A DNA stretch of 64,000 bases from assembly GCF_006974105.1 (NCBI RefSeq), contig NZ_CP036282.1, forward strand, positions 992,001 to 1,056,000, read 5' to 3'. A model generated the notes under the pieces. It was given only the letters and a program-made list of their open reading frames with translations. It did no database searches and had not been told where the DNA came from. The position numbers were made by a program, and so were the translations under genes. Numbering within the stretch: the first letter of the stretch is position 1; each line of letters starts with the position of its first letter. The stretch comes from Rhodoferax aquaticus. Its GTDB lineage: Bacteria; Pseudomonadota; Gammaproteobacteria; Burkholderiales; Burkholderiaceae_C. This document shows positions 22,727 through 31,034 of the stretch, piece after piece.

Positions 22727-24043
22727 ATGAAAATAGTAGCTTCCCCCGCTTATCTGTCAACGGCTAGTGCCGACTTTTTCCAAAATTTCCAAGCCCGATT
22801 GCATTGGTCAGCTGACACGGATGTAGCCATTGAAGCGCGTGTGGCTGAAATCCTGCAGGATGTGCAATCCCGTGGCGATGCTGCCGTGTTGGAGTACACC
22901 GCGCGATTTGATGGCTTGACTGCCGCCACGGTGCAGGAACTAGAGCTTTCGCAAGCTGAGCTGAGAGCAGCATTCGATGCTATTCCCTCAGCCCAACGCA
23001 GTGCCCTTGAGGCTGCGGCACATCGCGTTCGTTTGTACCACGAGGCGCAGAAGCGCGCATGCGGTGAGAGCTGGAGTTACCGCGATGCGGACGGAACTTT
23101 GCTCGGGCAAAAAGTGACTCCCATTGACCGTGTGGGTATCTATGTGCCCGGTGGCAAGGCGGCGTATCCTTCTTCCGTATTGATGAACGCAATCCCTGCG
23201 CATGTGGCGGGTGTGGGCGAAATCATCATGGTCGTCCCGACTCCAAGAGGAGAGAGAAACCTGTTGGTGCTTGCCGCCGCTTACGTAGCTGGGGTGACGC
23301 GCGCCTACACCATGGGAGGTGCGCAGGCCATTGCGGCCTTGGCTTACGGCACCGCCACCATCCCCGCGGTTCATAAGATCACGGGGCCTGGCAATGCCTA
23401 TGTTGCAGCGGCAAAGCGGCGGGTGTTCGGCACGGTGGGCATTGACATGATTGCAGGACCTAGTGAAATTTTGGTTCTCGCCGACGGCACAACACCACCC
23501 GATTGGGTGGCTATGGATATGTTTAGCCAAGCCGAGCATGATGAGCTCGCTCAGAGTATTTTGCTGTGCCCAGACCCCGCCTACATTACAGAGGTTCAAG
23601 CGGCCATTGATCGCTTGTTGCCCGAAATGCCCCGCGCTGAAATCATTGCCAAATCCCTTTCAGGGCGAGGCGCTTTGATACTCACCCGCAGCATGGAGGA
23701 GGCTTGTGATCTCAGTAATTCCATTGCACCTGAGCATTTGGAGGTCTCCAGCCAAGACCCACACCGCTGGGAACACCTGCTTAAACATGCAGGGGCGATT
23801 TTTTTGGGTGCTTATACCAGCGAATCCCTGGGTGATTACTGCGCGGGGCCCAACCATGTATTGCCGACCTCCGGGACTGCGCGTTTTTCAAGTCCTTTGG
23901 GCGTTTATGACTTCCAAAAGCGCTCTAGCTTGATTGAAGTAACCGCAGCGGGTGCTCAGGTCTTAGGTCCAATTGCCGCCGAGCTTGCCTATGGCGAGGG
24001 CCTTCAAGCCCATGCACGTGCCGCGCAAATGCGCTTGGTGTAA
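22727..24043 (+). CDS. hisD: Histidinol dehydrogenase
   Basis: Zinc enzyme oxidising L-histidinol to histidine in two NAD+-dependent steps; 438 residues. [28 protein letters not shown] and the catalytic region MFSQAEHDE are present, and [14 protein letters not shown] lies near the C-terminus. The first ~15 codons ([15 protein letters not shown]) overlap a palindromic repeat relic, so the N-terminus is locally derived. hisC/hisB do not follow, unlike in many relatives. Confidence 0.97.
   Translation: MKIVASPAYLSTASADFFQNFQARLHWSADTDVAIEARVAEILQDVQSRGDAAVLEYTARFDGLTAATVQELELSQAELRAAFDAIPSAQRSALEAAAHRVRLYHEAQKRACGESWSYRDADGTLLGQKVTPIDRVGIYVPGGKAAYPSSVLMNAIPAHVAGVGEIIMVVPTPRGERNLLVLAAAYVAGVTRAYTMGGAQAIAALAYGTATIPAVHKITGPGNAYVAAAKRRVFGTVGIDMIAGPSEILVLADGTTPPDWVAMDMFSQAEHDELAQSILLCPDPAYITEVQAAIDRLLPEMPRAEIIAKSLSGRGALILTRSMEEACDLSNSIAPEHLEVSSQDPHRWEHLLKHAGAIFLGAYTSESLGDYCAGPNHVLPTSGTARFSSPLGVYDFQKRSSLIEVTAAGAQVLGPIAAELAYGEGLQAHARAAQMRLV
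22731..22771 (+). repeat. Palindromic repeat relic in the hisD 5' end
   Basis: TAGCTT-N4-CGCTTAT-N4-CAA at 22736 onward matches, base for base in the fixed positions, the reverse strand of 26891-26933. It encodes the variable HisD N-terminus. By eye it looks like the interspersed comamonad repeat I recall. Confidence 0.5.
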
Positions 24044-24072
24044 GAATAGGTTGATAGGTCCGACTTAAGGCC

Positions 24073-24453
24073 ATGTTGCATACCTCATTCAAATCTAAGT
24101 GGTCCTTGGTAGGGCTTGCTGTGCTGTCCTTTTTGATGCTAGCGAGCAATGCCCACGCGATGTCGATACGTGAACTACGTGGCTTGGAAAAATCGGACAA
24201 GTCACATGGCGAAAACTACGTCAACTATTACTTGGTCGGCACGATGGAGGGTGTTCTAGAAGCGCAAGCGCAGTCTGCTCGTACTGGGGTTCTCGTTGCT
24301 GTTTGTCTGGAAGGTCGGAAGCTTGAGCCCAGTATGGCGAAGAGTTTGTACAACACCGAACTCAAGCGCAATCAAGGTGTTTATGAAGCGGATATGCCGG
24401 TGCAATTGGTCATGTTCAATGCCCTGAGCACCGTGTATCCCTGCTCTCATTGA
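24073..24453 (+). CDS. Secreted Rap1a/Tai-like protein
   Basis: A 126-residue exported protein. The signal peptide is LAVLSFLMLASNAHA, with cleavage after AHA near residue 29. The mature domain has YYLVGTMEGVLEAQ, then a Cys (VAVCLEGRKL), a segment resembling the family's SxxxVVxKYLxxxP block, and a closing ALSTVYPC. This spacing, with Cys residues likely to form a disulfide, resembles the Rap1a/Tai immunity-protein fold, whose founders protect against type VI amidase effectors. No effector gene is adjacent, so a general periplasmic role is equally possible. Family assignment is from memory and tentative. Confidence 0.55.
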   Translation: MLHTSFKSKWSLVGLAVLSFLMLASNAHAMSIRELRGLEKSDKSHGENYVNYYLVGTMEGVLEAQAQSARTGVLVAVCLEGRKLEPSMAKSLYNTELKRNQGVYEADMPVQLVMFNALSTVYPCSH

Positions 24454-24531
24454 ATTATTCAGTTTCTTGAGGGCAAGCGTTTAGTTTTCGAAACCACTAA
24501 CGGCACAGCCAGCTTGCGGTAAGCTGCGCGC

Positions 24532-25164
24532 ATGAAAGATAAAAAAGTCACAAAAACGAAGCCGGGCGCGCGTACAAAGGCCCCGCGCCGAGCGAACGGT
24601 CCCCAGTCCCATGAAGTTCGAATCGTAGGTGGCCAGTGGAAACGCACCAAGTTGAAAGTTGCCGATAAGCCAGGTTTGCGACCCACGCCAGACCGGGTGC
24701 GCGAAACACTGTTTAATTGGCTTGGACAAGATCTCACCGGTTTACGCTGTGTAGATGCATTTGCAGGTACAGGTGCTTTGGGATTTGAAGCCGCGTCACG
24801 CGGTGCAAAAGAAGTTTTGCTGGTGGAGTCAGATGGTGAGTTGGTGGTCCAACTTACGAACATACAAACGCAGCTTGGCGCTTCGGCCGTGCGTGTACAA
24901 CGAGGCGATGGCGTGGCGGCATTGAGACATTTGTCGGCACGAAGCCAAGACGTTATCTTTCTCGACCCTCCCTTTGATGCCAAAGTATTCGAGGCCGCAG
25001 TGGAGGCAGCCGGTAAAGCTGTTGCCGCGGAAGGGTATATCTACTTAGAGGCCCCTGAGCTGTGGGATGAATCTAGACTTGCCAATGCTGGGCTTGCAGT
25101 GCACCGTTACCTAAAGGCCGGTGCAGTTCACGCACATTTGCTGCGCTGCACAAGTGCCGTTTGA
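24532..25164 (+). CDS. rsmD: 16S rRNA (guanine(966)-N2)-methyltransferase
   Basis: A 210-residue class I methyltransferase that modifies G966 of 16S rRNA. The N-terminal ~25 residues are very basic and probably bind rRNA. VRIVGGQWKRTKL and LRPTPDRVRETLFNWL are family hallmarks. Motif I is DAFAGTGALGFEA and the N2-guanine catalytic motif is DPPF. coaD follows closely, the usual rsmD-coaD pairing. Confidence 0.95.
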   Translation: MKDKKVTKTKPGARTKAPRRANGPQSHEVRIVGGQWKRTKLKVADKPGLRPTPDRVRETLFNWLGQDLTGLRCVDAFAGTGALGFEAASRGAKEVLLVESDGELVVQLTNIQTQLGASAVRVQRGDGVAALRHLSARSQDVIFLDPPFDAKVFEAAVEAAGKAVAAEGYIYLEAPELWDESRLANAGLAVHRYLKAGAVHAHLLRCTSAV

Positions 25165-25176
25165 GGAAGGATGACG

Positions 25177-25695
25177 ATGGAACAAGCGCACACAGTAGCG
25201 GTCTATCCGGGCACGTTCGACCCGCTGACGGTAGGCCATCTCGATTTAATTCAGCGGGCCGCGGTGCTGTTTGGAACAGTGATCGTGGCGGTTGCAACTG
25301 CCCACCACAAGAAGACCTTGTTTTCTTTTGACGAACGTATCGCGCTTGTTACGCAGGAGTTGGCACCATTTCGCAATGTACGCGTCCACGGATTCAGTGG
25401 TTTGGTGGTCGAGTTTGCATCTCAGCACAAGGCAAGTGCCATGGTCAGAGGTATTCGCTCGGTGACGGACTATGACTATGAAGCACAGTTGGCGGGTATG
25501 AACCGCACACTTTGCTCTGCGGTTGATACCGTCTATCTCAGTGCTGATGCTCGCTACCAAGCTATTTCGAGTACCTTGGTGCGTGAAATCGCGGCCTTGG
25601 GGGGCAATGTGGGCGACTTTGTCACGCCGAGTATTCACCAGGCATTGCTACAGAAGTTTCCCAAGGCCCCGTCCCAATCCACTAGGAGTTCATGA
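25177..25695 (+). CDS. coaD: Phosphopantetheine adenylyltransferase
   Basis: Penultimate enzyme of coenzyme A synthesis, adenylating 4'-phosphopantetheine. The ATG at 25177 is preferred because GAGGAAGG lies 6 bp upstream, too close to the ATG at 25171; this gives 172 residues. PGTFDPLTVGHLDLI carries the nucleotidyltransferase (T/H)xGH signature and ISSTLVREIA the C-terminal phosphate-binding segment. It overlaps the next gene by 4 bp. Confidence 0.96.
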   Translation: MEQAHTVAVYPGTFDPLTVGHLDLIQRAAVLFGTVIVAVATAHHKKTLFSFDERIALVTQELAPFRNVRVHGFSGLVVEFASQHKASAMVRGIRSVTDYDYEAQLAGMNRTLCSAVDTVYLSADARYQAISSTLVREIAALGGNVGDFVTPSIHQALLQKFPKAPSQSTRSS

Positions 25696-26126
25696 TGCGT
25701 ATTCTTCTTCCTGTTGATGGTTCGCTACTAGCCCTAGAAGCTGTGCATTACGTGGTTCGATTGGTCAAAGCAGGACTTAATGCAACAGTGATCCTTGCCA
25801 ATGTCCAAGAGCCCGCGTCTTTGTACGAGCTAGTGCTTGTGCATGACGCGGAGGCGATTGACCGAGCAAGTGCGCAAGCGGGATTGCATGCTTTGCAAGA
25901 TGCCTTAGCTTTGCTGCGCGCCGCAGGCATAGACTGTGAATGTGAGGTGGCCAAAGGCGACCCCGCCCACACCTTAATTGAGATATCTGAGCGGTTTGAT
26001 TGCGATATGGTCGTGATGGGTGCGCGGGGTACCAGTACGTTGAGAAGCGCCATGATGGGCTCCGTGTCCAATGAACTCTTGCACTCCAGTAACGTGCCTG
26101 TGGTGGTTGTTAAACCCCAAGAGTAG
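25692..26126 (+). CDS. Universal stress protein (UspA family)
   Basis: A 144-residue UspA-fold protein starting MMRILLPVDGS, with the ATP-binding motif GARGTSTLRSAMMGSVSNEL near residues 113-132 (G-x2-G-x9-G-S). Such proteins bind ATP and accumulate in stress or stationary phase; the specific role is unknown. Start codons at 25692 and 25695 are adjacent (ATGATG), the first overlapping the coaD stop, so translation is coupled to coaD. Confidence 0.9.
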   Translation: MMRILLPVDGSLLALEAVHYVVRLVKAGLNATVILANVQEPASLYELVLVHDAEAIDRASAQAGLHALQDALALLRAAGIDCECEVAKGDPAHTLIEISERFDCDMVVMGARGTSTLRSAMMGSVSNELLHSSNVPVVVVKPQE

Positions 26127-26241
26127 TGCGGCGTCAGTTGGGGCTTTGGTGCTCTGCGTTGGTCCTCGGTACTGTCAACTGGGATAATCCCATTATGCGC
26201 CCCCATTATTTCTTTTCGTTTTCACGGTCTATGGATTCGTC

Positions 26242-26514
26242 ATGGCACTAACCATTACCGATGAATGCATCAATTGCGACGTCTGCGAGCCCGAGTGCCC
26301 CAATGAGGCCATCTATATGGGCACCGCAATCTATGAAATCGACCCGAACAAATGCACAGAATGCGTCGGGCATTTCGATGAACCGCAGTGTGTTCAGGTC
26401 TGTCCGGTCTCTTGTATACCCATCCATCCCGAGTTTGTGGAGGCTAAAGAAACCCTGTGGGAAAAATACCGCCGCTTGCAGCAAGCGCAGCCCCCGTCGC
26501 CACCATCTGTTTGA
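26242..26514 (+). CDS. 2[4Fe-4S] ferredoxin (YfhL/Alvin type)
   Basis: A 90-residue bacterial ferredoxin. The first cluster motif is CINCDVCEPECP. The second, CTECVGHFDEPQCVQVCP, has the enlarged loop between the second and third Cys that marks the Allochromatium/YfhL subgroup. A helical C-terminal extension (WEKYRRLQQAQ) ends in a Pro-rich tail. It acts as a low-potential electron carrier; its partner is not evident here. About 115 bp separate it from the usp gene, leaving room for its own promoter. Confidence 0.93.
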   Translation: MALTITDECINCDVCEPECPNEAIYMGTAIYEIDPNKCTECVGHFDEPQCVQVCPVSCIPIHPEFVEAKETLWEKYRRLQQAQPPSPPSV

Positions 26515-26543
26515 GCATTGGCTAGTCGGTCACTGATTGGGAG

Positions 26544-26981
26544 TTAAGGCTTAGGGCGCTTAGGTGGTTTTTCGGCGCTGGCAGTGAAGAACTCCGGAGC
26601 GTTCTTTTTATTTGTTTTTGCCTTTGCCTTGGTGCCTTTTAGCTTGTCCTTAGACCCGCTTTTCGCCTTGGCTTTGGCATTACCGGAAGTTTGTTCCGGT
26701 TTTTCAGATAAAGCTTCTTCCGCCAAGCGCTTTTTCTCTAAGCTCTGGGCTTGTATCCAGTTTTTTTCGGTAGCGACTTGTGCATGTCTAGCTTGTTCGG
26801 GCGTGCGCGCATCTTTTGCTTCTACGAGTTCACTACCGGGGCAAGGCAATTCACTGTAAGCGTTACCGCACTTATACACATTTGTGGCCACGGCGCTTGT
26901 AGAATAAGCGCTACAAGCTATAAAAAACATAGCGAATGTTTTGCACATTGAGTTCGACCCCACGATGCTGTTAACCGTCAT
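26544..26981 (-). CDS. Secreted Lys-rich protein with DUF4124-like N-terminus
   Basis: A 145-residue protein with a signal peptide ([14 protein letters not shown]), then [15 protein letters not shown], which resembles the DUF4124 core (Cys-bearing, 'xxYKCxxxYSxxPC'). The rest is a helical charged stretch and a low-complexity Lys/Ala/Ser tail ([18 protein letters not shown]). The ATG at 26981 overlaps the pth stop by 4 bp; a second Met at 26948 starts a tighter signal peptide. The signal peptide is encoded by a palindromic repeat relic (26891-26933). No function is known. Confidence 0.7.
   Translation of the reverse strand: MTVNSIVGSNSMCKTFAMFFIACSAYSTSAVATNVYKCGNAYSELPCPGSELVEAKDARTPEQARHAQVATEKNWIQAQSLEKKRLAEEALSEKPEQTSGNAKAKAKSGSKDKLKGTKAKAKTNKKNAPEFFTASAEKPPKRPKP
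26891..26933 (-). repeat. Palindromic repeat relic encoding a signal peptide
   Basis: On the minus strand: TTTATAGCTTGTAGCGCTTAT followed by TCTACAAGCGC, with AGCGCTT/AAGCGC-type symmetry. The fixed positions match the relics at 22731 and 62023. It encodes the hydrophobic core of the signal peptide of the gene at 26544-26981. Confidence 0.55.
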
Positions 26982-27643
26982 GTTGGGTTTTTGCTGGTGG
27001 TCTCAACCACTTCTTGGGCAGCGGCTGCGGGCACCGCAGGCAGGGTCTGCCTAGGGGGCTTAGGCCGAGCGGGTTTGCTGGTGTGAATCTTCAATGTTGC
27101 TTTGGCTATGTCCCCAGCTAAGAGGTCTGGAAGCGCCAACACAGTGCGATCAATACACTGCGCAATGGCAATGCGGTGGTCTAGGCTGGGCTTTTTCAGT
27201 ACCCAGTGGACCACTTCCGCCTTAACGCCCGGGTGTCCTACTCCTAGGCGTAAACGCCAATAGGCATCGGTGCCGAGCTGCGCGTGGATATCGCGTAGAC
27301 CATTGTGGCCAGCATGGCTGCCACCTAGCTTTAGTTTGGCTTCCCCTGGCGCAATGTCAAGCTCATCATGAACCACCAAAACTTCGTCTGGAGCAATCTT
27401 GAAAAATTTGGCCAAGGCAGCGACTGATTTACCCGAGAGATTCATAAAGGTCTGGGGCGCCAAGAGCCAAACCGGTTGGCCTTGTACCATGGTCCTTCCG
27501 GCCAAACCGTAGTAGCCCTTTTCTGGTTGTAAAGTTACCTTGAGCTGCTGCGCCGCAGTGTGAAGCCACCAGAAGCCCGCGTTATGGCGTGTCTCTTCAT
27601 ACTCGGGACCAGGGTTACCTAAGCCAACCAATAATTTAATCAT
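26978..27643 (-). CDS. pth: Peptidyl-tRNA hydrolase
   Basis: Recycles tRNA by cleaving the ester bond of peptidyl-tRNA released during abortive translation. [17 protein letters not shown] carries the conserved Asn and catalytic His near residues 9 and 20, and [16 protein letters not shown] the Asp. At 221 residues it has a ~30-residue Pro/Lys/Ala-rich C-terminal tail beyond the usual ~190, probably disordered. It lies downstream of prs and rplY, a common order. Confidence 0.96.
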   Translation of the reverse strand: MIKLLVGLGNPGPEYEETRHNAGFWWLHTAAQQLKVTLQPEKGYYGLAGRTMVQGQPVWLLAPQTFMNLSGKSVAALAKFFKIAPDEVLVVHDELDIAPGEAKLKLGGSHAGHNGLRDIHAQLGTDAYWRLRLGVGHPGVKAEVVHWVLKKPSLDHRIAIAQCIDRTVLALPDLLAGDIAKATLKIHTSKPARPKPPRQTLPAVPAAAAQEVVETTSKNPT

Positions 27644-27704
27644 GTGAAATGAAATGTAGACACTGACATCACGCGTAAGATGTTATGCCATTTTCCCAAG
27701 GCAC

Positions 27705-27737
27705 CAATGAAAACGGCCCACCTAGGTGGGCCGTTTT
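27705..27737 (-). terminator. Terminator after rplY
   Basis: A perfect 28-base palindrome at 27710-27737 (AAAACGGCCCACCT and its complement) gives a long stem with flanking A and T runs on either strand. It directly follows the rplY stop on the minus strand and is a strong intrinsic terminator, so pth must rely on read-through or its own promoter. Confidence 0.85.
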
Positions 27738-27755
27738 ACCATCCGCTAGCGCAGA

Positions 27756-28394
27756 TTACTTCTTGGCAGCTTTACCACCCTTAGCGCCGGCCTTGCCAGC
27801 AGGTGCGGCTTCCACAGGTGCAGCGACTTCAACGGCCAACGGCACAACAGACACCAACACGGGGTTCTTGTTGCCACCGCGGGATACGGCTGTCACGCCC
27901 TTTGGCAGAGTGATGTTGGCCAAGTGCAAAGAAGCCCCCTTCTTTAGTCCGCTCAGGTCCACAGCCACGAATTCTGGCAAGTCTGTGGGCAAGCACAACA
28001 CTTCGATTTCGGTGACGACGTGGTTAGCCAAGCAGTTGTCTGTCTTCACTGCGGGGGAGTTTTCTTCGCCGCTGTAATGCAATGGCACTTTCATGTGCAG
28101 CTTGGTGTTCGCATCGACGCGTTGGAAGTCGATGTGCAAAATCAGTTGTTTGAAGGGGTGCATTTGCACGTTGCGCAGCAGAACCTTGCTGTCAACACCA
28201 TTCAGTTCCATGTCCAATACGGACGCGTGGAACGCTTCCTTCTTGAGGGCGTGCCACAAAGCATTGTGGTCGATTTCAATGGCCAAAGGTTCGGCAGAAC
28301 CACCATAGACGATACCGGGTGTACGGCCGGAAATGCGGAGACGGCGGCTCGCACCCGTGCCCTGCTTAGCGCGCTCAAAAGCGACAAATTTCAT
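27756..28394 (-). CDS. rplY: 50S ribosomal protein L25/general stress protein Ctc
   Basis: Binds 5S rRNA in the large subunit. The 212-residue form has the N-terminal L25 domain (ending about residue 95) plus the TL5/Ctc C-terminal beta domain, then an Ala/Lys-rich tail ([14 protein letters not shown]). [15 protein letters not shown] near the N-terminus is typical. The ribosome-binding GGAG sits in a small hairpin just upstream of the ATG. Confidence 0.95.
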   Translation of the reverse strand: MKFVAFERAKQGTGASRRLRISGRTPGIVYGGSAEPLAIEIDHNALWHALKKEAFHASVLDMELNGVDSKVLLRNVQMHPFKQLILHIDFQRVDANTKLHMKVPLHYSGEENSPAVKTDNCLANHVVTEIEVLCLPTDLPEFVAVDLSGLKKGASLHLANITLPKGVTAVSRGGNKNPVLVSVVPLAVEVAAPVEAAPAGKAGAKGGKAAKK

Positions 28395-28399
28395 AACTT

Positions 28400-28413
28400 A
28401 CTCCAGAAGGAGT
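28400..28413 (-). promoter_or_regulatory. Hairpin covering the rplY ribosome-binding site
   Basis: On the minus strand ACTCC-TTCT-GGAGT forms a 5-bp hairpin whose 3' arm is the GGAG Shine-Dalgarno, 5 bases before the rplY ATG. It could slow initiation or be a target of autoregulation. The stem is short, so this may be chance. Confidence 0.3.
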
Positions 28414-28487
28414 CCACCGCGACCAGTGTGACTCCGGTTTAAAAAGACGCCGACTTACACAAATGCGACGTCAACTTTTGGTCTCGA

Positions 28488-29465
28488 TCAGAACAAATTG
28501 TCCTGGTCTGAGAACAAACTCATCACAGACTCACCCTTGGCAATGCGTTGTATGGTTTCACCAATCAACGGAGCCACGGTAAGTTGGCGAATTTTGCTGC
28601 ATGCGATGGCAGCACTGCTGAGAGGAATCGTATTGGTTACGACAACCTCATCCAATGCACCGCCGTTAGCGATGCGCTCTATGGCGGGGCCGGAAAAAAT
28701 AGGGTGTGTGCAATACGCATAAACCTTCTTAGCGCCACGCTCTTTCAGGACTTCAGCTGCCTTAACCAATGTTCCAGCAGTGTCAATCATGTCATCCATG
28801 ATCACGCAGTTGCGACCTTCAATTTCGCCGATCACGTGCATGACTTCACTGACGTTAGCCCGTGGACGGCGCTTGTCAATAATGGCCAAGTCACATCCTA
28901 GTTGCTTGGCTAAAGCTCGTGCACGCACAACACCGCCAACATCAGGAGAAACAACGATCAAATCTTCGTAGTTCTTTTGACGTAGATCTCCCAGCAATAC
29001 GGGAGACGCATAGATGTTATCTACGGGAATGTCGAAAAATCCTTGGATTTGGTCCGCATGCAAATCCATGGTCAAAACACGAGCAACACCCACAGTTTGA
29101 AGCATATTCGCCACTACTTTTGCGGTAATGGGGACACGGCTTGAACGAGGCCTACGGTCTTGGCGCGCGTATCCGAAATAGGGAATCACTGCGCTGATCC
29201 GCTCTGCGGATGCACGCTTCAGTGCGTCCACCATGATGAGCAGTTCCATGAGGTTTTCATTGGTCGGCGCACATGTACTTTGCACCACAAACACATCCCG
29301 TGCCCGCACGTTCTGGTTGATCTCGACGGTAACTTCCCCATCGGAAAAACGGCCGACAGTCGCAGAACCCAATGAAATTCCAAGATGACGTGCAATATCT
29401 GCCGCCATGCCAGGATTGGCATTGCCAGTGAAAACCATGAAATCAGGGGGGGTAGGTGCCTGCAT
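28488..29465 (-). CDS. prs: Ribose-phosphate pyrophosphokinase
   Basis: Makes PRPP from ribose-5-phosphate and ATP for nucleotide, histidine and tryptophan synthesis. The 325 residues include [18 protein letters not shown] of the ATP flexible loop, [16 protein letters not shown] near the catalytic region, and the PRPP-binding motif [13 protein letters not shown]. It forms a hexamer in the cytoplasm. It follows tRNA-Gln and ispE, a widely conserved order. Confidence 0.97.
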   Translation of the reverse strand: MQAPTPPDFMVFTGNANPGMAADIARHLGISLGSATVGRFSDGEVTVEINQNVRARDVFVVQSTCAPTNENLMELLIMVDALKRASAERISAVIPYFGYARQDRRPRSSRVPITAKVVANMLQTVGVARVLTMDLHADQIQGFFDIPVDNIYASPVLLGDLRQKNYEDLIVVSPDVGGVVRARALAKQLGCDLAIIDKRRPRANVSEVMHVIGEIEGRNCVIMDDMIDTAGTLVKAAEVLKERGAKKVYAYCTHPIFSGPAIERIANGGALDEVVVTNTIPLSSAAIACSKIRQLTVAPLIGETIQRIAKGESVMSLFSDQDNLF

Positions 29466-29542
29466 GTGAGTTCCAGCGAAGAGAGTGGGTTTATGCCTGT
29501 ACTATGCAAGTGCTGTTTCCGGCACCTTCCGGCTAACAGATT

Positions 29543-29619
29543 TGGCAGGGGAAGAAGGATTCGAACCTTCGCATGCTGGAATCAAAATCCAGTGCCTTAA
29601 CCAACTTGGCGATTCCCCT
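29543..29619 (-). tRNA. tRNA-Gln (TTG)
   Basis: On the minus strand a 77-nt cloverleaf with encoded CCA folds fully: acceptor AGGGGAA/TTCCCCT, anticodon stem CTGGA/TCCAG with loop TTTTGAT (anticodon TTG), and T-arm GAAGG-TTCGAAT-CCTTC. It reads Gln CAA and, by wobble, CAG codons. It lies between ispE and prs as in many proteobacteria. Confidence 0.97.
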
Positions 29620-29648
29620 ACACGGGTTGGCAGCTAACAGCTACCCAC

Positions 29649-30497
29649 CTATAAACCATCTCTGGTTGCCCATCCATATAAAGGATGAACTTCCAATACA
29701 TTACAAATTCTCGCTTGCGTCCCGCTTGGCGCGCCACACAAGTCAACTTCGCTCAATGAATGTGCAAATACAGCACTTCCAGACCCAGTCATCTTTGCAT
29801 TTAAGCCCTTGGAGGCTAGCCACGAAATTGTTCGTGTAATGCTCGGACACAGCTTTTCGGCTACGGCCTGCAAGTCATTCTGGCCGTAGCCAAAAGCATC
29901 TGCAGCGAAGCCTGAAATTATAGCAGGCTCTGTATCGCGTTTCAAAGAACAATCTGAAAAAATTTTTTGAGTCTCTAGTCCTTCCTCTGGCTTCGCCACT
30001 GCAAACTGCCCGTTGGGTAGGTCGATGGATGTCAATTGCTCGCCAATGCCTTCTACCCAAGCATGGGTGCCATGCAAAAAGAAGGGTATGTCGGCACCAA
30101 GGGACAGGCCAATTTGGTGCAATGTTGAAAGTGGGAGATCTAAACCCCATAGCTTGTTCAATGCCAAAAGGGTGGACGCAGCATCAGACGATCCACCGCC
30201 CATGCCCGCTTGGGCGGGTATAGATTTTTCTATGCCGATATGGGCGCCCAAGGGGCAATGGCTGTGTTGCTGCAAAGCTTTGGCAGCGCGAATGATTAAG
30301 TCATCTGCTGGCAAAGGCGAGCTTAAGTCTTCTCGGCTAATGTGGCCATCCGCTCTCACATCGATGTGCAGCGTGTCGCTCCAGTCGATTAGCATAAAGA
30401 CTGATTGCAGCAGGTGATAGCCATCTGCGCGCCGCCCTGTGATGTGTAAAAACAAATTGAGTTTGGCGGGGGCGGGAATGTCGTAAAGCGACTGCAT
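29649..30497 (-). CDS. ispE: 4-diphosphocytidyl-2-C-methyl-D-erythritol kinase
   Basis: GHMP kinase of the non-mevalonate isoprenoid pathway. The N-terminus PAPAKLNLFLHITGRRADGYH and the ATP-binding glycine-rich loop (AGMGGGSSDAAS, about residues 94-105) are diagnostic. KMTGSGSAVFA near the C-terminus is GHMP motif 3. The 282-residue length is normal. It lies between lolB and tRNA-Gln on the same strand. Confidence 0.96.
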   Translation of the reverse strand: MQSLYDIPAPAKLNLFLHITGRRADGYHLLQSVFMLIDWSDTLHIDVRADGHISREDLSSPLPADDLIIRAAKALQQHSHCPLGAHIGIEKSIPAQAGMGGGSSDAASTLLALNKLWGLDLPLSTLHQIGLSLGADIPFFLHGTHAWVEGIGEQLTSIDLPNGQFAVAKPEEGLETQKIFSDCSLKRDTEPAIISGFAADAFGYGQNDLQAVAEKLCPSITRTISWLASKGLNAKMTGSGSAVFAHSLSEVDLCGAPSGTQARICNVLEVHPLYGWATRDGL

Positions 30498-30525
30498 GAA
30501 CGTGCGTTGTTACTGCGATAAGGGA

Positions 30526-31029
30526 TTAGTCAGAGCTTAGGATTATCTTTAGTTCAGCGGTGGTGGCGATCACGCGTCTGGCTTGAATACGCATGTTTTG
30601 GTAGTTGCTCAGGTCTGTTTGCCATCCTTCGGCAGAAGTGTCTAAACCCTGCACCCAGTCAAACAGTTGGGCCACGGGCAAAGGGGTCCCTGTTGCATGC
30701 AGAACCAACGCCTCCAAAGAGTCAAACTGTTGGGTCGATCCCTGCGCAGTTAGCTGCGCTCCTGCTGGCGACCAATTCAACGCAGCCAGTACGTTGCCCA
30801 GGGGCGAGTTCAGCCGCAGTGCGCCTTTGTCTTTGTTGCCTTCCAACTCAAAATCGGCTGTTAGAGACGTCGGGGGCGTGTTGTGCACGGTGAGCGACAA
30901 GCGCCCTTGCCAGTACGGCGTGTCGGTGCTTGTTTTAAGCTTGTTTGTTGCGGTGCTGGCGCAGCCTGATAGAAGCACAGTCACCCACAGAATACAGGTG
31001 CAAGCCAACGCGCGTGAGATCGTGCGCAT
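30526..31029 (-). CDS. lolB: Outer-membrane lipoprotein LolB
   Basis: Receives lipoproteins from LolA and inserts them into the outer membrane. A 167-residue protein with a signal peptide and lipobox LLSGC near residue 23. YWQGRLSLTVH and LNSPLGNVLAALNWSPAGAQL are recognisable LolB segments. The order lolB-ispE-tRNA-Gln-prs supports the call, because LolB sequences diverge strongly. It starts 5 bp after the TPR gene. Confidence 0.88.
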   Translation of the reverse strand: MRTISRALACTCILWVTVLLSGCASTATNKLKTSTDTPYWQGRLSLTVHNTPPTSLTADFELEGNKDKGALRLNSPLGNVLAALNWSPAGAQLTAQGSTQQFDSLEALVLHATGTPLPVAQLFDWVQGLDTSAEGWQTDLSNYQNMRIQARRVIATTAELKIILSSD

Positions 31030-31034
31030 AAGCT

